DNA from: Anthoceros angustus | Lineage: Eukaryota; Streptophyta; Anthocerotopsida; Anthocerotales; Anthocerotaceae | Direction: 5' to 3' | Assembly (NCBI GenBank): GCA_010909165.1 | Contig: MU008183.1 | Location: 434,001-498,000 of the forward strand | Length of the DNA: 64,000 bases | Shown here: positions 34,883 through 44,559 of the stretch, piece after piece | How the letters are laid out: each line of letters opens with the position of its first letter | How positions within the stretch are numbered: position 1 is the stretch's first letter | Made by a program: the position numbers and the translations under genes | The notes under the pieces: generated by a model | Told to the model about the DNA's origin: nothing | Database searches by the model: none | The model's input: the letters and a program-made list of their open reading frames with translations, nothing else

Positions 34883-35296
34883 CTAGGTGTCAAACACTCT
34901 CTTTTCTTTCAATCGCAAGGACTGAAAATTCATCCTTGCTTCTACAAGGGTCATGACGTTTTGTACTTGATAGAGATTAGCCAGGCCATCCCAGATTTCC
35001 CGGGATGTGTCATAACCTGCAGCATGATCCATCATGCTCTCGTCTAGGGCATTGATGATCAGATGCTTAGCTGTTTTATCTCCACGGTTCCATTTGTCAA
35101 CATCAGCTTGAGTGACAGCTGGTGTATTACTTGTGGCTGCAGCAACTATGGGAAGAGGCAATGTCCCATCCACGTACTGCCATACCTCTTTAAACTCAAG
35201 TGCAGTCTTCATTCTTATTCTCCAGATGTTATACTTAGTTCCGTTGAATCGATCTCTGTAATCGACTCCTGATATGTTGGCTGTGTTAGTAGCCAT
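34883..35296 (-). CDS. Copia 1 gag, N-terminal part
   Basis: Reads MATNTANISGVDYRDRFNGT, then NIWRIRMKTALEFKEVWQYV and HLIINALDESMM...REIWDGLANLYQ, the UBN2-type gag of plant copia elements. It continues in broken frames to about 34,130, where the zinc knuckle and protease would be expected. Confidence 0.8.
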   Translation of the reverse strand: MATNTANISGVDYRDRFNGTKYNIWRIRMKTALEFKEVWQYVDGTLPLPIVAAATSNTPAVTQADVDKWNRGDKTAKHLIINALDESMMDHAAGYDTSREIWDGLANLYQVQNVMTLVEARMNFQSLRLKEKRVFDT

Positions 35297-36037
35297 TGCA
35301 GAAGAAGTGTGTTAATACCGCCTCACAGTTCGTGGTGGACCGTGGGAATTATGATTCTCACAAGACCGCCACAAGAACAACCTTCTAGGTATTTTAAGCT
35401 TCACATGAAGCCAATTCACCACCAACAGACGTGACCTTCTCTGGCAGGTGTGTCTTGTGGCTCCAAACGATGCAGCGTTTAAGTTTTACCGTTTGAGTTT
35501 TCAGGTGGTGGAGGCGTCTGCGGCCTCCGAACATTTAGGGTTTCCTCCCTCGGTTGCTGCAGGCTCTCAAGCATAGAGATTACAGCATCAATCCTTTCAT
35601 TGATCTCATTGAAACAATGAACCATTACTCTGGGATTGATGTAGGGAGGCGCATCTCCTTGCCTGGGCAAGGTAAGGCCGTGTTGTTCCCGTGCTGCAAT
35701 TTGGTTGTTAGGATTCTCCCAATGCGCATAATCGCCTTCTTTCACTAAGAATTTGAGAGACCGTCCCGCCTGCTCCCTAGCACGGTACCCAATTTCGATG
35801 GGTAGTGACCTCCCTTGATCACGCCTGGTGGAGGCACCACCTCGTGAGAATTGTTATGGAATTGTTCCCTTGGCACTGTGAAATGGGAGGCCACGCACCG
35901 CGCCTCCGTCTCCTATGCATTTTTAAGTCAATTGAGAAGCAGACAATACAAGACGCGATGCGCGCATCATAGGCATTGGCGATCACGCATCCAGATCATG
36001 GACATTCGAGCCCATACATACACTGCTCGATACCAAG
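35297..36037 (-). other. Copia 1 5' untranslated region and primer-binding site
   Basis: Untranslated leader between gag and the 5' LTR. The tRNA-Met-type primer site lies at 36,025-36,035 on the minus strand. Confidence 0.6.
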
Positions 36038-36184
36038 TGACAAAGCAAAAGTCACGAGACTTGCACAAGATGCTTTGCATAATTAAAGTGAGTAGAAATA
36101 CAAACAAAACTGTCTTATGTCTTTCACGAAACGTCGCTAAAACCCTTTGCCTAATTTAGTGGGCTAGAGTTGCACTCTTTCACA

Positions 36185-36330
36185 CGAAGGACATGTGAGA
36201 GGAGCAAGGCGATCAACGCGCCAGCCGTGTGCATTTCCACTAGTCGTCGAGTGATTATGGTGTACATCAAATTTGCCGCCAGACCTCCATCCGATTCTCC
36301 GTCATAGCTGCACATGCGCCGCTGGAGCTC
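36185..36330 (-). pseudogene. WOX copy 1, 5' fragment
   Basis: Continuation of WOX copy 1 beyond the copia insertion. It encodes the N-terminal domain (SYTIITR.LVEMHTAG in intact copies) in broken form and runs into the unit junction. A second copy lies at 38,094-38,235. Confidence 0.7.
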
Positions 36331-37092
36331 GCAGGAGGTCACAGTGGTGTGATCGCTTTTCCGGCTTGGTGTGTGATGTGGAGTGTGATGTGAGAAGGCC
36401 GGTGAGGTGGTTCGGGATTGCTTTCGGTGGCACGCCAAGACGCTTGATCGGTCCCATCCCATGCCCCGAGCCCCGAATCCGCCACCAACACTTGAGAGCG
36501 CAAAATTCGGTCCTCCTCCCCTTCCGCACCACCTCGCCCTCGGGCGCCAATCGACCCGCACCCGCATCGCCAGCAATCGTATTCCTGATGCTAGTGCCAA
36601 TCCACCGCCGAAAATGCCGTCTCCTTGGAAGTTCAAACGATTACCTCGCCCGTGCCACCGCGGAAGCAAGCCACGAAGCCCCGGAGGGTTTCCGATTTCT
36701 GGCCTGGGAAAGACATGCGTTTCATTCCTTCGGGCCTCTTTCCGCCTCTCTTTTGTTCGCTTACAAACCCGTTTCGCTCATTTAATAGGCTTACCGATTA
36801 AACCGAGACGCCCGAGAAGAGCAAACGCAAACCTCGATTCAACAACAACAAGCTCTTTACATGAACATAGCGTAACACATGGCATGCCAGTTGCACACAA
36901 CACAAAGCCATGCACATGTTATTGCCCTATGAAGATGCAAACAAGGAAGGAAGGATGATTTGGAAGATCCCAAGTGGTGAAATGGTGGCAACGTCACAGT
37001 GATCAAATTGCCTGATCCGCCTCGCACATGTCCCCACATACAAGTATGCTTGGAGGATCCGATGCATTGAAGCCACCTCCAAGACCCTAGGA

Positions 37093-37259
37093 TTTGTCGG
37101 AGGATTTCGTGTCTCGCATCTGCAGAGTAGTAGTAGTAGTAGTAATGAGTCATAGTGATGTGGTAAGCTCGGCGGAAGTAGGCGATGTTGAAAGCCTCGT
37201 ATCGGTAGAAACGCGATTACTGCGTTGATGATTCCTCTAGGCGGGCGTTCTGACGGTTT
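37093..37259 (-). pseudogene. Gene A copy 2, 3' part (split by copia 2)
   Basis: C-terminal part with the Thr-tail microsatellite and the conserved RYEAFNIAYF region. The rest of the gene is at 44,044-44,403 beyond the copia 2 insertion. A duplicate of this fragment is at 38,976-39,142. Confidence 0.75.
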
Positions 37260-39828
37260 TAATGGAGTGATAGTCCAAGACCCGTCACCAGCAGCTCTTC
37301 ATCCAAGAGGCATCAACCAACAGACACACCTCTTCACGTAGCACCCTGCACAGATTAAGGACACACATGAACGCTCAACATTGTAATTTATCCCGACACT
37401 GAATGAAAGCACATATCCATCTTCAATCTCCTTATGGTATCAGAGCCATGCCGTGATGAAAAGCCTACCGTGATGAAAGGCCTACCGTGTGACACCGGTG
37501 CGCGAAGTTTCGTGGTTAAAAGCCATGGCTCGAAGGGAATACGCGTGCATCGTGCACCGCCACATGGGGAACATTTTCCCGCCTCCTCGATTTCTCTACA
37601 ACCACCGACGACTTCGCTACACCTCACCAAGAACATCAAATAGCGCAACAAGACGGTGAAGCCCGAGACTTACAACAACCCGACATCATGTCGAGTCATG
37701 AGGAGCCGTGGAGGGACCGTGACAGAGCAAGTGGAGGAGCCGCTCAACCTAACCTCGATACCTCACCGCCCGTGATCGAAATCAAGGAAAGAGATAGATT
37801 CACCGTACCGATTACGATGTGTGGTCTACGAGAATGAGAGGGCACTTGAAGATGCCAATTTGTGGACAATAGTCGACGGATCGCTCCTTGCCTAATTCCG
37901 CAGTCCGAGATCATGGACATTCAGCCCATACATCCGCCTCGATACCAAGTGACAAAGCAAAAGTCACGAGACTTGCACAAGATGCTTTGCATAATTAAAG
38001 TGAGTAGAAATACAAACAAAAGCTCTTATGTCTTTCACGAACGTCGCTAAAACCCTTTGCCTAATTTAGTGGGCTAGAGTTGCACTCTTCACACGAAGGA
38101 CATGTGAGAGGAGCAAGGCGATCAACGCGCCGTGTGCATTTCCACTAGTCAGTGATTATGGTGTACATCAAATTTGCCGCAGACACCTCCGATTCTCCGT
38201 CATAGCTGCACATGCGCCACAGCAGGAGCTCGCAGGAGGTCAGTGTGTGATCGCTTTTCCGGCTTGGTGTGTGATGTGGAGTGTGATGTGAGAAGGCCGG
38301 TGAGGTGGTTGGGATTGCTTTCGGTGGCACGCCTTGATCGGTCCCATCCCATGCCCCGAGCCCCGAATCCGCCACCAACACTTGAGAGCGCAAAATTCGG
38401 TCCTCCTCCCCTTCCGCACCACCTCCGCCCTCGGGCTCGACCCGCACCCGCATCGCCAGCAATCGTATTCGATGCTAGTGCTAATCGGCCAAGCCGAAAA
38501 TGCCGTCTCCCCTTGGAAGTTCAAACGATTACCTCGCCCGTGCCACCGCGGAAGCAATACGAAGCCCCGGAGGTTTCCGATTTCTGGCCTGGGAAAGACA
38601 TGCTTTCATTCCTTCGGGCCTCTTTCCGCCTCTCTTTTGTTCGCTTACAAACCCGTTTCTTCATTTAATAGGCTTACCGATTAAACCGAGACGGCCCGAG
38701 AAGAGCAAACGCAAACCTCGATTCAACAACAACAAGCTCTTTATCATGAACATAGCGTAACACATGGCATGCCAGTTGCACACAACACAAAGCCATGCAC
38801 ATGTTATTGCCCTATGAAGATGCAAACAAGGAAGGAAGGATGATTTGGAAGATCCCAAGTGGTGAAATGGTGGCAACGTCATGTGATCAAATTGCTGATC
38901 CGCCTGCACATGTCCCCACATACAAGTCAGCTTGGAGGATCCGGATGCATTGAAGCCACCTCCAAGCACCCTAGGATTTGTCGGAGGATTTCGTGTCTCG
39001 AGACTCGATTCAGTAGTAGTAGTAGTAGTAATGAGTCATAGTGATGTGGTAAGCTCGGCGGAAGTAGGCGATGTTGAAAGCCTCGTGCGGCCGCGCAGTT
39101 ACGCGTTGATGATTCCTCTAGGCGGGCCCGTTCTGACGGTTTTAATGGAGTGATAGTCCAAGACCCGTCGCACTCTTCATCCAAGAGGCATCAACCAATG
39201 TATACACACCTCTTCACGTAGCACCACATGTTAAGGACACACATGAACGCTCAACATTGTAATTTATCCCGACATCGAATGAAAGCACATATCCATCTTC
39301 AATCTCCTTATGGTATCGAGCCATGCCGTGATGAAAAGCCTACCGTGATGAAAGGCCTACCGTGTGACACCGGTGCGCGAAGTTTCGTGGTTAAAAGCCA
39401 TGGCTCGAAGGGAATACGCGTGCATCGTGCACCGCCACATGGGGAACATTTTCCCGCCTCCTCGATTTCTCTACAACCACCGACGACTTCGCTACACCTC
39501 ACCAAGAACATCAAATAGCGCAACAAGACGGTGAAGCCCGAGACTTACAACAACCCGACATCATGTCGAGTCATGAGGAGCCGTGGAGGGACCGTGACAG
39601 AGCAAGTGGAGGAGCCGCTCAACCTAACCTCGATACCTCACCGCCCGTGATCGAAATCAAGGAAAGAGATAGATTCACCGCATGATTACGATGTGTGGTC
39701 TACGAGAATGAGAGGGCACTTGAAGATGCCAATTTGTGGACAATAGTCGACGGATCGCTCCTTGCCCTAATTCCGCAGTCCGAGATCTTGATCATCGGAA
39801 CAAATCGACGGAAAGCGAAACCTCTTAA

Positions 39829-40662
39829 TTGCGGATCGATAAGGACATGGTGCATCATACCTTGGTGCACCTACGCCCCACAACATTCGAGCGCCGATGT
39901 ATGAAGCAATCGATCCACAAAGACGCGTTACAACAAGGAACTTTCACCTCCTTAAATATAAGGACGGGAGAGCATCCACTCACATCCGAGCACTTTCCAA
40001 CCCTAAGAGCAAGACGGCCTCTTGTGGTACAACTCTCTCAGAGCTCGAGGCGCCATAGCCCTCCTCATGACACTACCACAAAGTCAAGTACCTTCACGTA
40101 CCACACAAACGGCCTTATCAAACAATCACAACTCGCAAAGAAATTAAAACTTGGAGACGAGATGACCCTCTCAGAGGTCATAGCGGCTGTCATAGAGGAA
40201 GACTCTGCCAAGAGATCCTCAAGAAGCGCTGCCCCAGGACATGCCTTGTTCATCTCAGGGCCAAACGGGCAAAGACAACCAAGAAATAGAAACTGGCTAA
40301 GCAGGAAGGGAGGAGAGAGTTCGTCTTCTTCAGGCCCTGCCAATCCCCGTCGAAAAGGGAGCTGCAACTGGTGCAGAAAACCAGGGCACTATGAGCGAGA
40401 GTGCCGAAGTAAACAAGCGGGCGAACCAAGAAAGCCTGGTCCCCAAAGTGCTAATGTTGTGCAGCGAGTGCCAACAATCCTCATCACTGCTCTCACACCC
40501 GGCAGTGACAGTTGCTCGTCATGGTACTTAGACAGCGGAGCTTCCGCTCACATCTGTAAGGAACGCAGCTGCTTCTCCACCTACAAACCACTGCAGGAGG
40601 GAGGGCTGATTTATGTTGCGCATAACCGATCGCAAATGTTTGTGGCATCACCTGCATTCTAA
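39829..40662 (+). CDS. Copia 2 gag zinc knuckle and protease
   Basis: The frame includes LGDEMTLSEVIAAVIEED, a Ser-rich linker, the knuckle CNWCRKPGHYEREC (CX2CX4HX4C) and, near the end, SWYLDSGASAHIC with the protease active-site DSGA. The N-terminal gag part (39,300-39,830) is in broken frames. Confidence 0.8.
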   Translation: MRIDKDMVHHTLVHLRPTTFERRCMKQSIHKDALQQGTFTSLNIRTGEHPLTSEHFPTLRARRPLVVQLSQSSRRHSPPHDTTTKSSTFTYHTNGLIKQSQLAKKLKLGDEMTLSEVIAAVIEEDSAKRSSRSAAPGHALFISGPNGQRQPRNRNWLSRKGGESSSSSGPANPRRKGSCNWCRKPGHYERECRSKQAGEPRKPGPQSANVVQRVPTILITALTPGSDSCSSWYLDSGASAHICKERSCFSTYKPLQEGGLIYVAHNRSQMFVASPAF

Positions 40663-40723
40663 CGCAAGACCGTGGCACATAACCTCGGCGACGTGCTTCA
40701 CGCATCTAAGGTAGCAAAGAACC

Positions 40724-42131
40724 TTGTCTCAAAGGAGCGGCTGCATTTACAAGAAACATGAGGTACACTTCAAGGCCCGTAAGTGTGAGATTTCCTTGTA
40801 TGAAAATCCCTTGCGGTTATCTCCACGGAGAGAAGGAGGATCGGCTCTACACTCTGAAGCGATCGCTACCCTTGGATCAACCCCCTTGGCTCAGACTTCA
40901 AATAAATCAGAAGTAACAAAGCTATGGCATCTACGCTTGGGACATCCCAATCTGAAGCGTATGAAGGAGATGCAGGCATGTCAGCTATATGCAGAGCCTC
41001 TACCTGAGTTCAGTGACTCGCTCTTCTATGAGGGCGCCGCTAAAGTAAAGAGACACCATACCCTCGTGCTCCACTCACCGTGCAACCGAGCTACTTCACC
41101 GGTACACATCGATCTCTGCGGGCCTATGTCAACTCACTCGTTTGGAGGAGCATCTTACTTTATGCCCGTGGTCGATGACAACCCGTATGGTTCACACCTA
41201 TTTTCCGCCTCAAGAGTGAGGCTTTCGCTAAGTTTCGGAATTCCATGCGATGGCGTAACGCCGACTAGCCGCAAGCTTAAATGTGTGCTTTGGCGGATGG
41301 AGGTGAGTTCATGTCTCACGAGTTCACCTCCTACCTCTCGACCGAGGAATAACTCGACAGTGATCGCTCCTATGCTCACGCACAACACGGTGTTGCGGAG
41401 AATTGTAATCGGCGTTGTGAGATGGCCAGGCCATGTTGGCTCATTCACATCTCACGTGGTTATCGGGCCGAGGCGCCACCGCCACACACTTAGTGAATCG
41501 CCCGCCCACATCTCGCACTCCGGACATGACACCCTTTGAGGTTTGGAGTGGCATTAAGCCCTCGTTGACCCACCTTCGTGTGTTCGGGTCTGAAGCTTAC
41601 TCTTGGATTCCCAAGGAGAAGCACCATGCTCTTGATTCCAAGACTAGTAAATTCGATCCTCGAGCACAGAAGCTCATATTTGTTGGATATATGGACGGGG
41701 TCAAAGGCTACAAGCTCATTCACCCAAACTCCCATCAGGTTACAATCTCTCGGAGTGTTTATGTGCGTGAACACCTGGATTCCTCCTCTAGTTTTACAGG
41801 AGACAGCGGGAGTCTCATTGGCTCTTACCCCGACCTTGACTCCTCCGCTCGCCATGTGGAGGAGGACATTGAGCCTGAGATTGAGATCCTCAACAACGCC
41901 TCCGTGCACCAACCCCTTGGTCAACCCCCGCCAGTGCATCCATTGCTCTCCCGGCCCATGCCGGAGGAGATCGGGATCTTGGCGGAGACCAGGATGTTGG
42001 AGGTGATCGTGACGCTCACTCTTCTAACTCACCGCAAGACAACCTTCTTCCGCGACCATCATTCCAGAGACGTCAATCTACCGAGTTCGTGGCGACACCG
42101 CTTATCTCGGATGCCTAATCATGTCCTGTGA
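40724..42131 (+). pseudogene. Copia 2 integrase (frameshifted)
   Basis: Begins with the GAG-pre-integrase zinc domain (LWHLRLGHPNLKRMKEMQ) and the first catalytic Asp region (VHIDLCGPMSTHSFGGASYF). It breaks into other frames between 41,180 and 41,500, then resumes with TPFEVWSGIKPSLTHLRVFG and FVGYMDGVKGYKLI. The middle part, with the second catalytic residues, is the most damaged. Confidence 0.75.
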
Positions 42132-42183
42132 GATGCTCTACAGCCCAATCGTTTCCTCAACCTAACATTGTAGAAGCCGCTCG

Positions 42184-43056
42184 ATGCTTCGAAATGGAAA
42201 CCATGTCTCAGCGATGCAGCATGAGGCCCCGAACAATCTCATGGCAAGGGCTATGGCCGCCACTCATGTGCTAGAGCCCGCAAGCCCGGAAGAAGCACTC
42301 AAATCTCGACAAGGAAGGGTGGATCAAGGCAATCCAACAGAGTACGATTCACTCATCGAACTAAAGACATGGGTGCTCACCCCACTCCCTCCCGGTCGCA
42401 AGGCCATTAAATGCAAATGGACCTTCAAACGAAAGCTGAAATCTGATGGAACAACAGAAAGACTCAAGGCAAGGCTGGTGGTCAAGGGCTACAGTCAAAG
42501 GCCTGGCCTTGACTACGGAGATAACATTTATGCACCTGTGGTGGCTGCTCAATCTGTCAGATTCCTTCTGGCAATTGCGGCTGAGCACGACCTTGATGTA
42601 CATCAACCGGACATTTCGACAGCCTTCCTCTATGCCACACTAAAGGAGGAGATTTACATGGAGCAACCACCGATGTATGTTGACCCCAAGAGACCTACCT
42701 GGGTCTGCAAGCTCCTCAAGGGCCTGTACGGCCTCAAGCAATCACCAGCCGAATTCTACGTGCTGATTGACGGCCACCTTATTCGATTTGGCTTCGTCAA
42801 GACCTTAGCAGACCAGAACTTATACTTGCTGCGAAGAGGAGACAAATTCCTGGCGTTGGCCCTGTATGTCGACGACTGCATCATGTTTACCAATGACCCT
42901 GGAAAGCTGCTTGTAGATGTAAAGGAGATGCTTGCTGCCAAGTTTAAGATGAGGGACATAGGGCCCCTGGAGTATTGTCTCGGTGTACAAATCCGCCGAG
43001 ATAGAAAAGGCGCACTCTATCCTTGCTTCAATCAAAGTATGTACTTGAAATTCTAG
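42184..43056 (+). CDS. Copia 2 reverse transcriptase
   Basis: An open frame with KCKWTFKRKLKSDGTTERLK, DISTAFLYATLKEEIYM, LKGLYGLKQSPAEFY and the catalytic ALYVDDCIMF. This is the best-preserved part of the element and keeps many CTG/CAG triplets, unlike the flanking segments. Confidence 0.88.
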   Translation: MLRNGNHVSAMQHEAPNNLMARAMAATHVLEPASPEEALKSRQGRVDQGNPTEYDSLIELKTWVLTPLPPGRKAIKCKWTFKRKLKSDGTTERLKARLVVKGYSQRPGLDYGDNIYAPVVAAQSVRFLLAIAAEHDLDVHQPDISTAFLYATLKEEIYMEQPPMYVDPKRPTWVCKLLKGLYGLKQSPAEFYVLIDGHLIRFGFVKTLADQNLYLLRRGDKFLALALYVDDCIMFTNDPGKLLVDVKEMLAAKFKMRDIGPLEYCLGVQIRRDRKGALYPCFNQSMYLKF

Positions 43057-43805
43057 ATAGGTTCAAGCTCGGAGAGGCCCCGCCCCAACACCACTTTCAC
43101 CGGAATCAAACTCACCTCACCGACCGCCCCACAACCGAGGTAGAAAAGGAGGACATGGCCAAGGTCCCTTACCTTAGCGCTGTTGGCAGTCTTATCTACT
43201 TGCATGGTTGGACACGATATGACATTTCCTATGCTGCCTCTAGTGTAGCACAGTTCATGTCTAATCCTGGCAAGGCACACTGGATGTGCGTGAAGAGAAT
43301 CAATCGTTATTTGAAGGGCACAACTCACCGTGGAATCACCTACAAGAGGTCAAGTAACGGAGTGCTTAACTTTGAGGGTCGGTCGATGTCGACGGGCATC
43401 GACCGATGCTCGTCAGTGTTGCGACCTATGTTTTCACTGGGAGGATCAGCTGTATCATGGTCAAGCAAGAAGCTTGCCACGATTTCTACATCTAGTGCTG
43501 AAAGCGAATATGGAGCCCTATCCAAGGCCGGAAAAGAAATTGTACACTGCAGACAGATCCTTGAAGATCTTGGCTACCCACAAGCTGACCCCACTGTTCT
43601 ACACTGTGACAGCACTGCAGCTATTGCTTTAACCAAGGGTGACAGATTTCACGCTAGAACAAAGCACATAGAAGTTGCTTATCATTTTGTGAGGCAGCTT
43701 GTAGCGAGAGGTACTGTCAAGCTTCTATATGTTCCTACAGAGTCCAACTTAGCCGACCTCCTCACTAAGTCGCTAGGCAAAGCCAAGCATGAAGCACTCA
43801 CTTGA
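43023..43805 (+). CDS. Copia 2 RNase H
   Basis: Carries VKRINRYLKGTTHRG, SAVSWSSKKLATISTSSAES, EYGALSKAGKEIVHC, VLHCDSTAAIALT and HARTKHIEVAYHFV, typical copia RNase H blocks. The frame between 43,370 and 43,440 is shifted, so the first catalytic Asp (normally in YxDADWA) is not readable in frame. Confidence 0.82.
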   Translation: MLQSKYVLEILDRFKLGEAPPQHHFHRNQTHLTDRPTTEVEKEDMAKVPYLSAVGSLIYLHGWTRYDISYAASSVAQFMSNPGKAHWMCVKRINRYLKGTTHRGITYKRSSNGVLNFEGRSMSTGIDRCSSVLRPMFSLGGSAVSWSSKKLATISTSSAESEYGALSKAGKEIVHCRQILEDLGYPQADPTVLHCDSTAAIALTKGDRFHARTKHIEVAYHFVRQLVARGTVKLLYVPTESNLADLLTKSLGKAKHEALT

Positions 43806-44043
43806 CCTTAGGCCTCGCGACCTCGTAACCTCATCGATTCTTCATCTCTTACAAGTCTGGATGCTAGAGCGGCGGGAGTAATGGAGTGTGACCAAGACCC
43901 GTCACCAGCAGCTCTTCATCCAAGAGGCATCAACCATGACACACCTCTTCACGTAGCACCGCATGATTAAGGACACATGAACGCTCAACATTGTAATTTA
44001 TCCCGACATCGAATGAAGCACATATCCATCTTCAATCTCCTTA

Positions 44044-44403
44044 GTTTTGCCGCCGAGGCGGAGGAAGGACCGGGCGGTGGTCGCGATCGATGTTGTAGCC
44101 CCTGGAGGCGATTTGGAACGAGCCGGAAGTTGGCGAAATGGTTGAGGGCGCTGGACACCCACACCTTCCCGCGCCGTGGGTAGGTGCCTTTGGGGACGCC
44201 CGCAACCGATGCCGCCCAGAAGAGGAAGAACCCGAAACCTCACTGCATCGATGGCCCACACGCTGCCGCCTTGGCCACCAAAGACGAACTGGCGTCGGTC
44301 ACGGGTTGCTCAGCTCACGCTGCTGGGCTTGGTGCCCTTGTCGGGCTCGGACACACGGAGAAACACTCCGAACTCCTCGACTCGATCGAAAACGGAGCGC
44401 CAT
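44044..44403 (-). pseudogene. Gene A copy 2, 5' part (split by copia 2)
   Basis: From ATG 44,403 inward it matches gene A copies 1 and 3 with many small losses at CTG/CAG, for example 'ggactgggcgg' to 'ggaccgggcgg'. It ends at the copia 2 LTR. Confidence 0.75.
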
Positions 44404-44559
44404 TTCGGATCCGCCCACAACCAAACACAGATGACAAGCTAGGATTCGAAGTCGCTAGGATGTTTGCAAGAGAGAACTCCCATTCTTGTTGCGGAGATGG
44501 CATTCCAAGGGCCTTTTATATACACATGGACCCGGTGGTGATGTGAAGGTGAGCACATT

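Larger units (their letters stand above)
30274..36184 (-). mobile_element. Ty1/copia retrotransposon 1 (5.9 kb), inserted in WOX copy 1
   Basis: Short 147-bp LTRs at 30,274-30,420 and 36,038-36,184 start TG and end CA on either strand. Next to the 5' LTR (right) the minus strand has TGGTATCGAGC, the initiator tRNA-Met primer site with one A lost. Minus-strand order is gag (35,296-34,883), integrase (33,689-32,622), RT (32,100-31,121), RNase H (31,163-30,689). The flanks are WOX sequence on both sides. The five bases on the right are CGAAG; the left flank reads CAAGAG, an approximate duplication. LTRs are nearly identical apart from small losses, so insertion is recent. Confidence 0.9.
35993..39787. 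repeat. 1.9-kb tandem duplication across two element ends
   Basis: 35,993-37,907 and 37,908-39,787 are copies that start 'agatcatggacatt'. Each contains the copia 1 5' LTR, the WOX 5' fragment, the unit junction, the A-gene 3' part, the copia 2 5' LTR and the start of its gag. The join has the short homology 'cgagatc'. The copies differ mainly by which CAG/CTG triplets are missing. Confidence 0.85.
37260..44043 (+). mobile_element. Ty1/copia retrotransposon 2, inserted in gene A copy 2
   Basis: LTRs at 37,260-37,434 and 43,879-44,043 (about 165-175 bp) begin TAATGG and end CCTTA, so termini are non-canonical as given. The left LTR is followed directly by TGGTATCAGAGC, the tRNA-Met primer site. 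The target is 'gacggttttgcc' of gene A, with GTTT(T) on both sides. A 1.9-kb duplication repeats the left end, with a further LTR copy at 39,143-39,310. Plus-strand order is gag with knuckle, protease, integrase, RT, RNase H. It is a different family from copia 1. Confidence 0.88.

Noticed and set aside
37434-37650. Short conserved frame after the copia 2 LTR as a separate gene
   Set aside because: It follows the primer-binding site and is part of the copia 2 leader/gag; its second copy (39,310-39,518) is from the 1.9-kb duplication.
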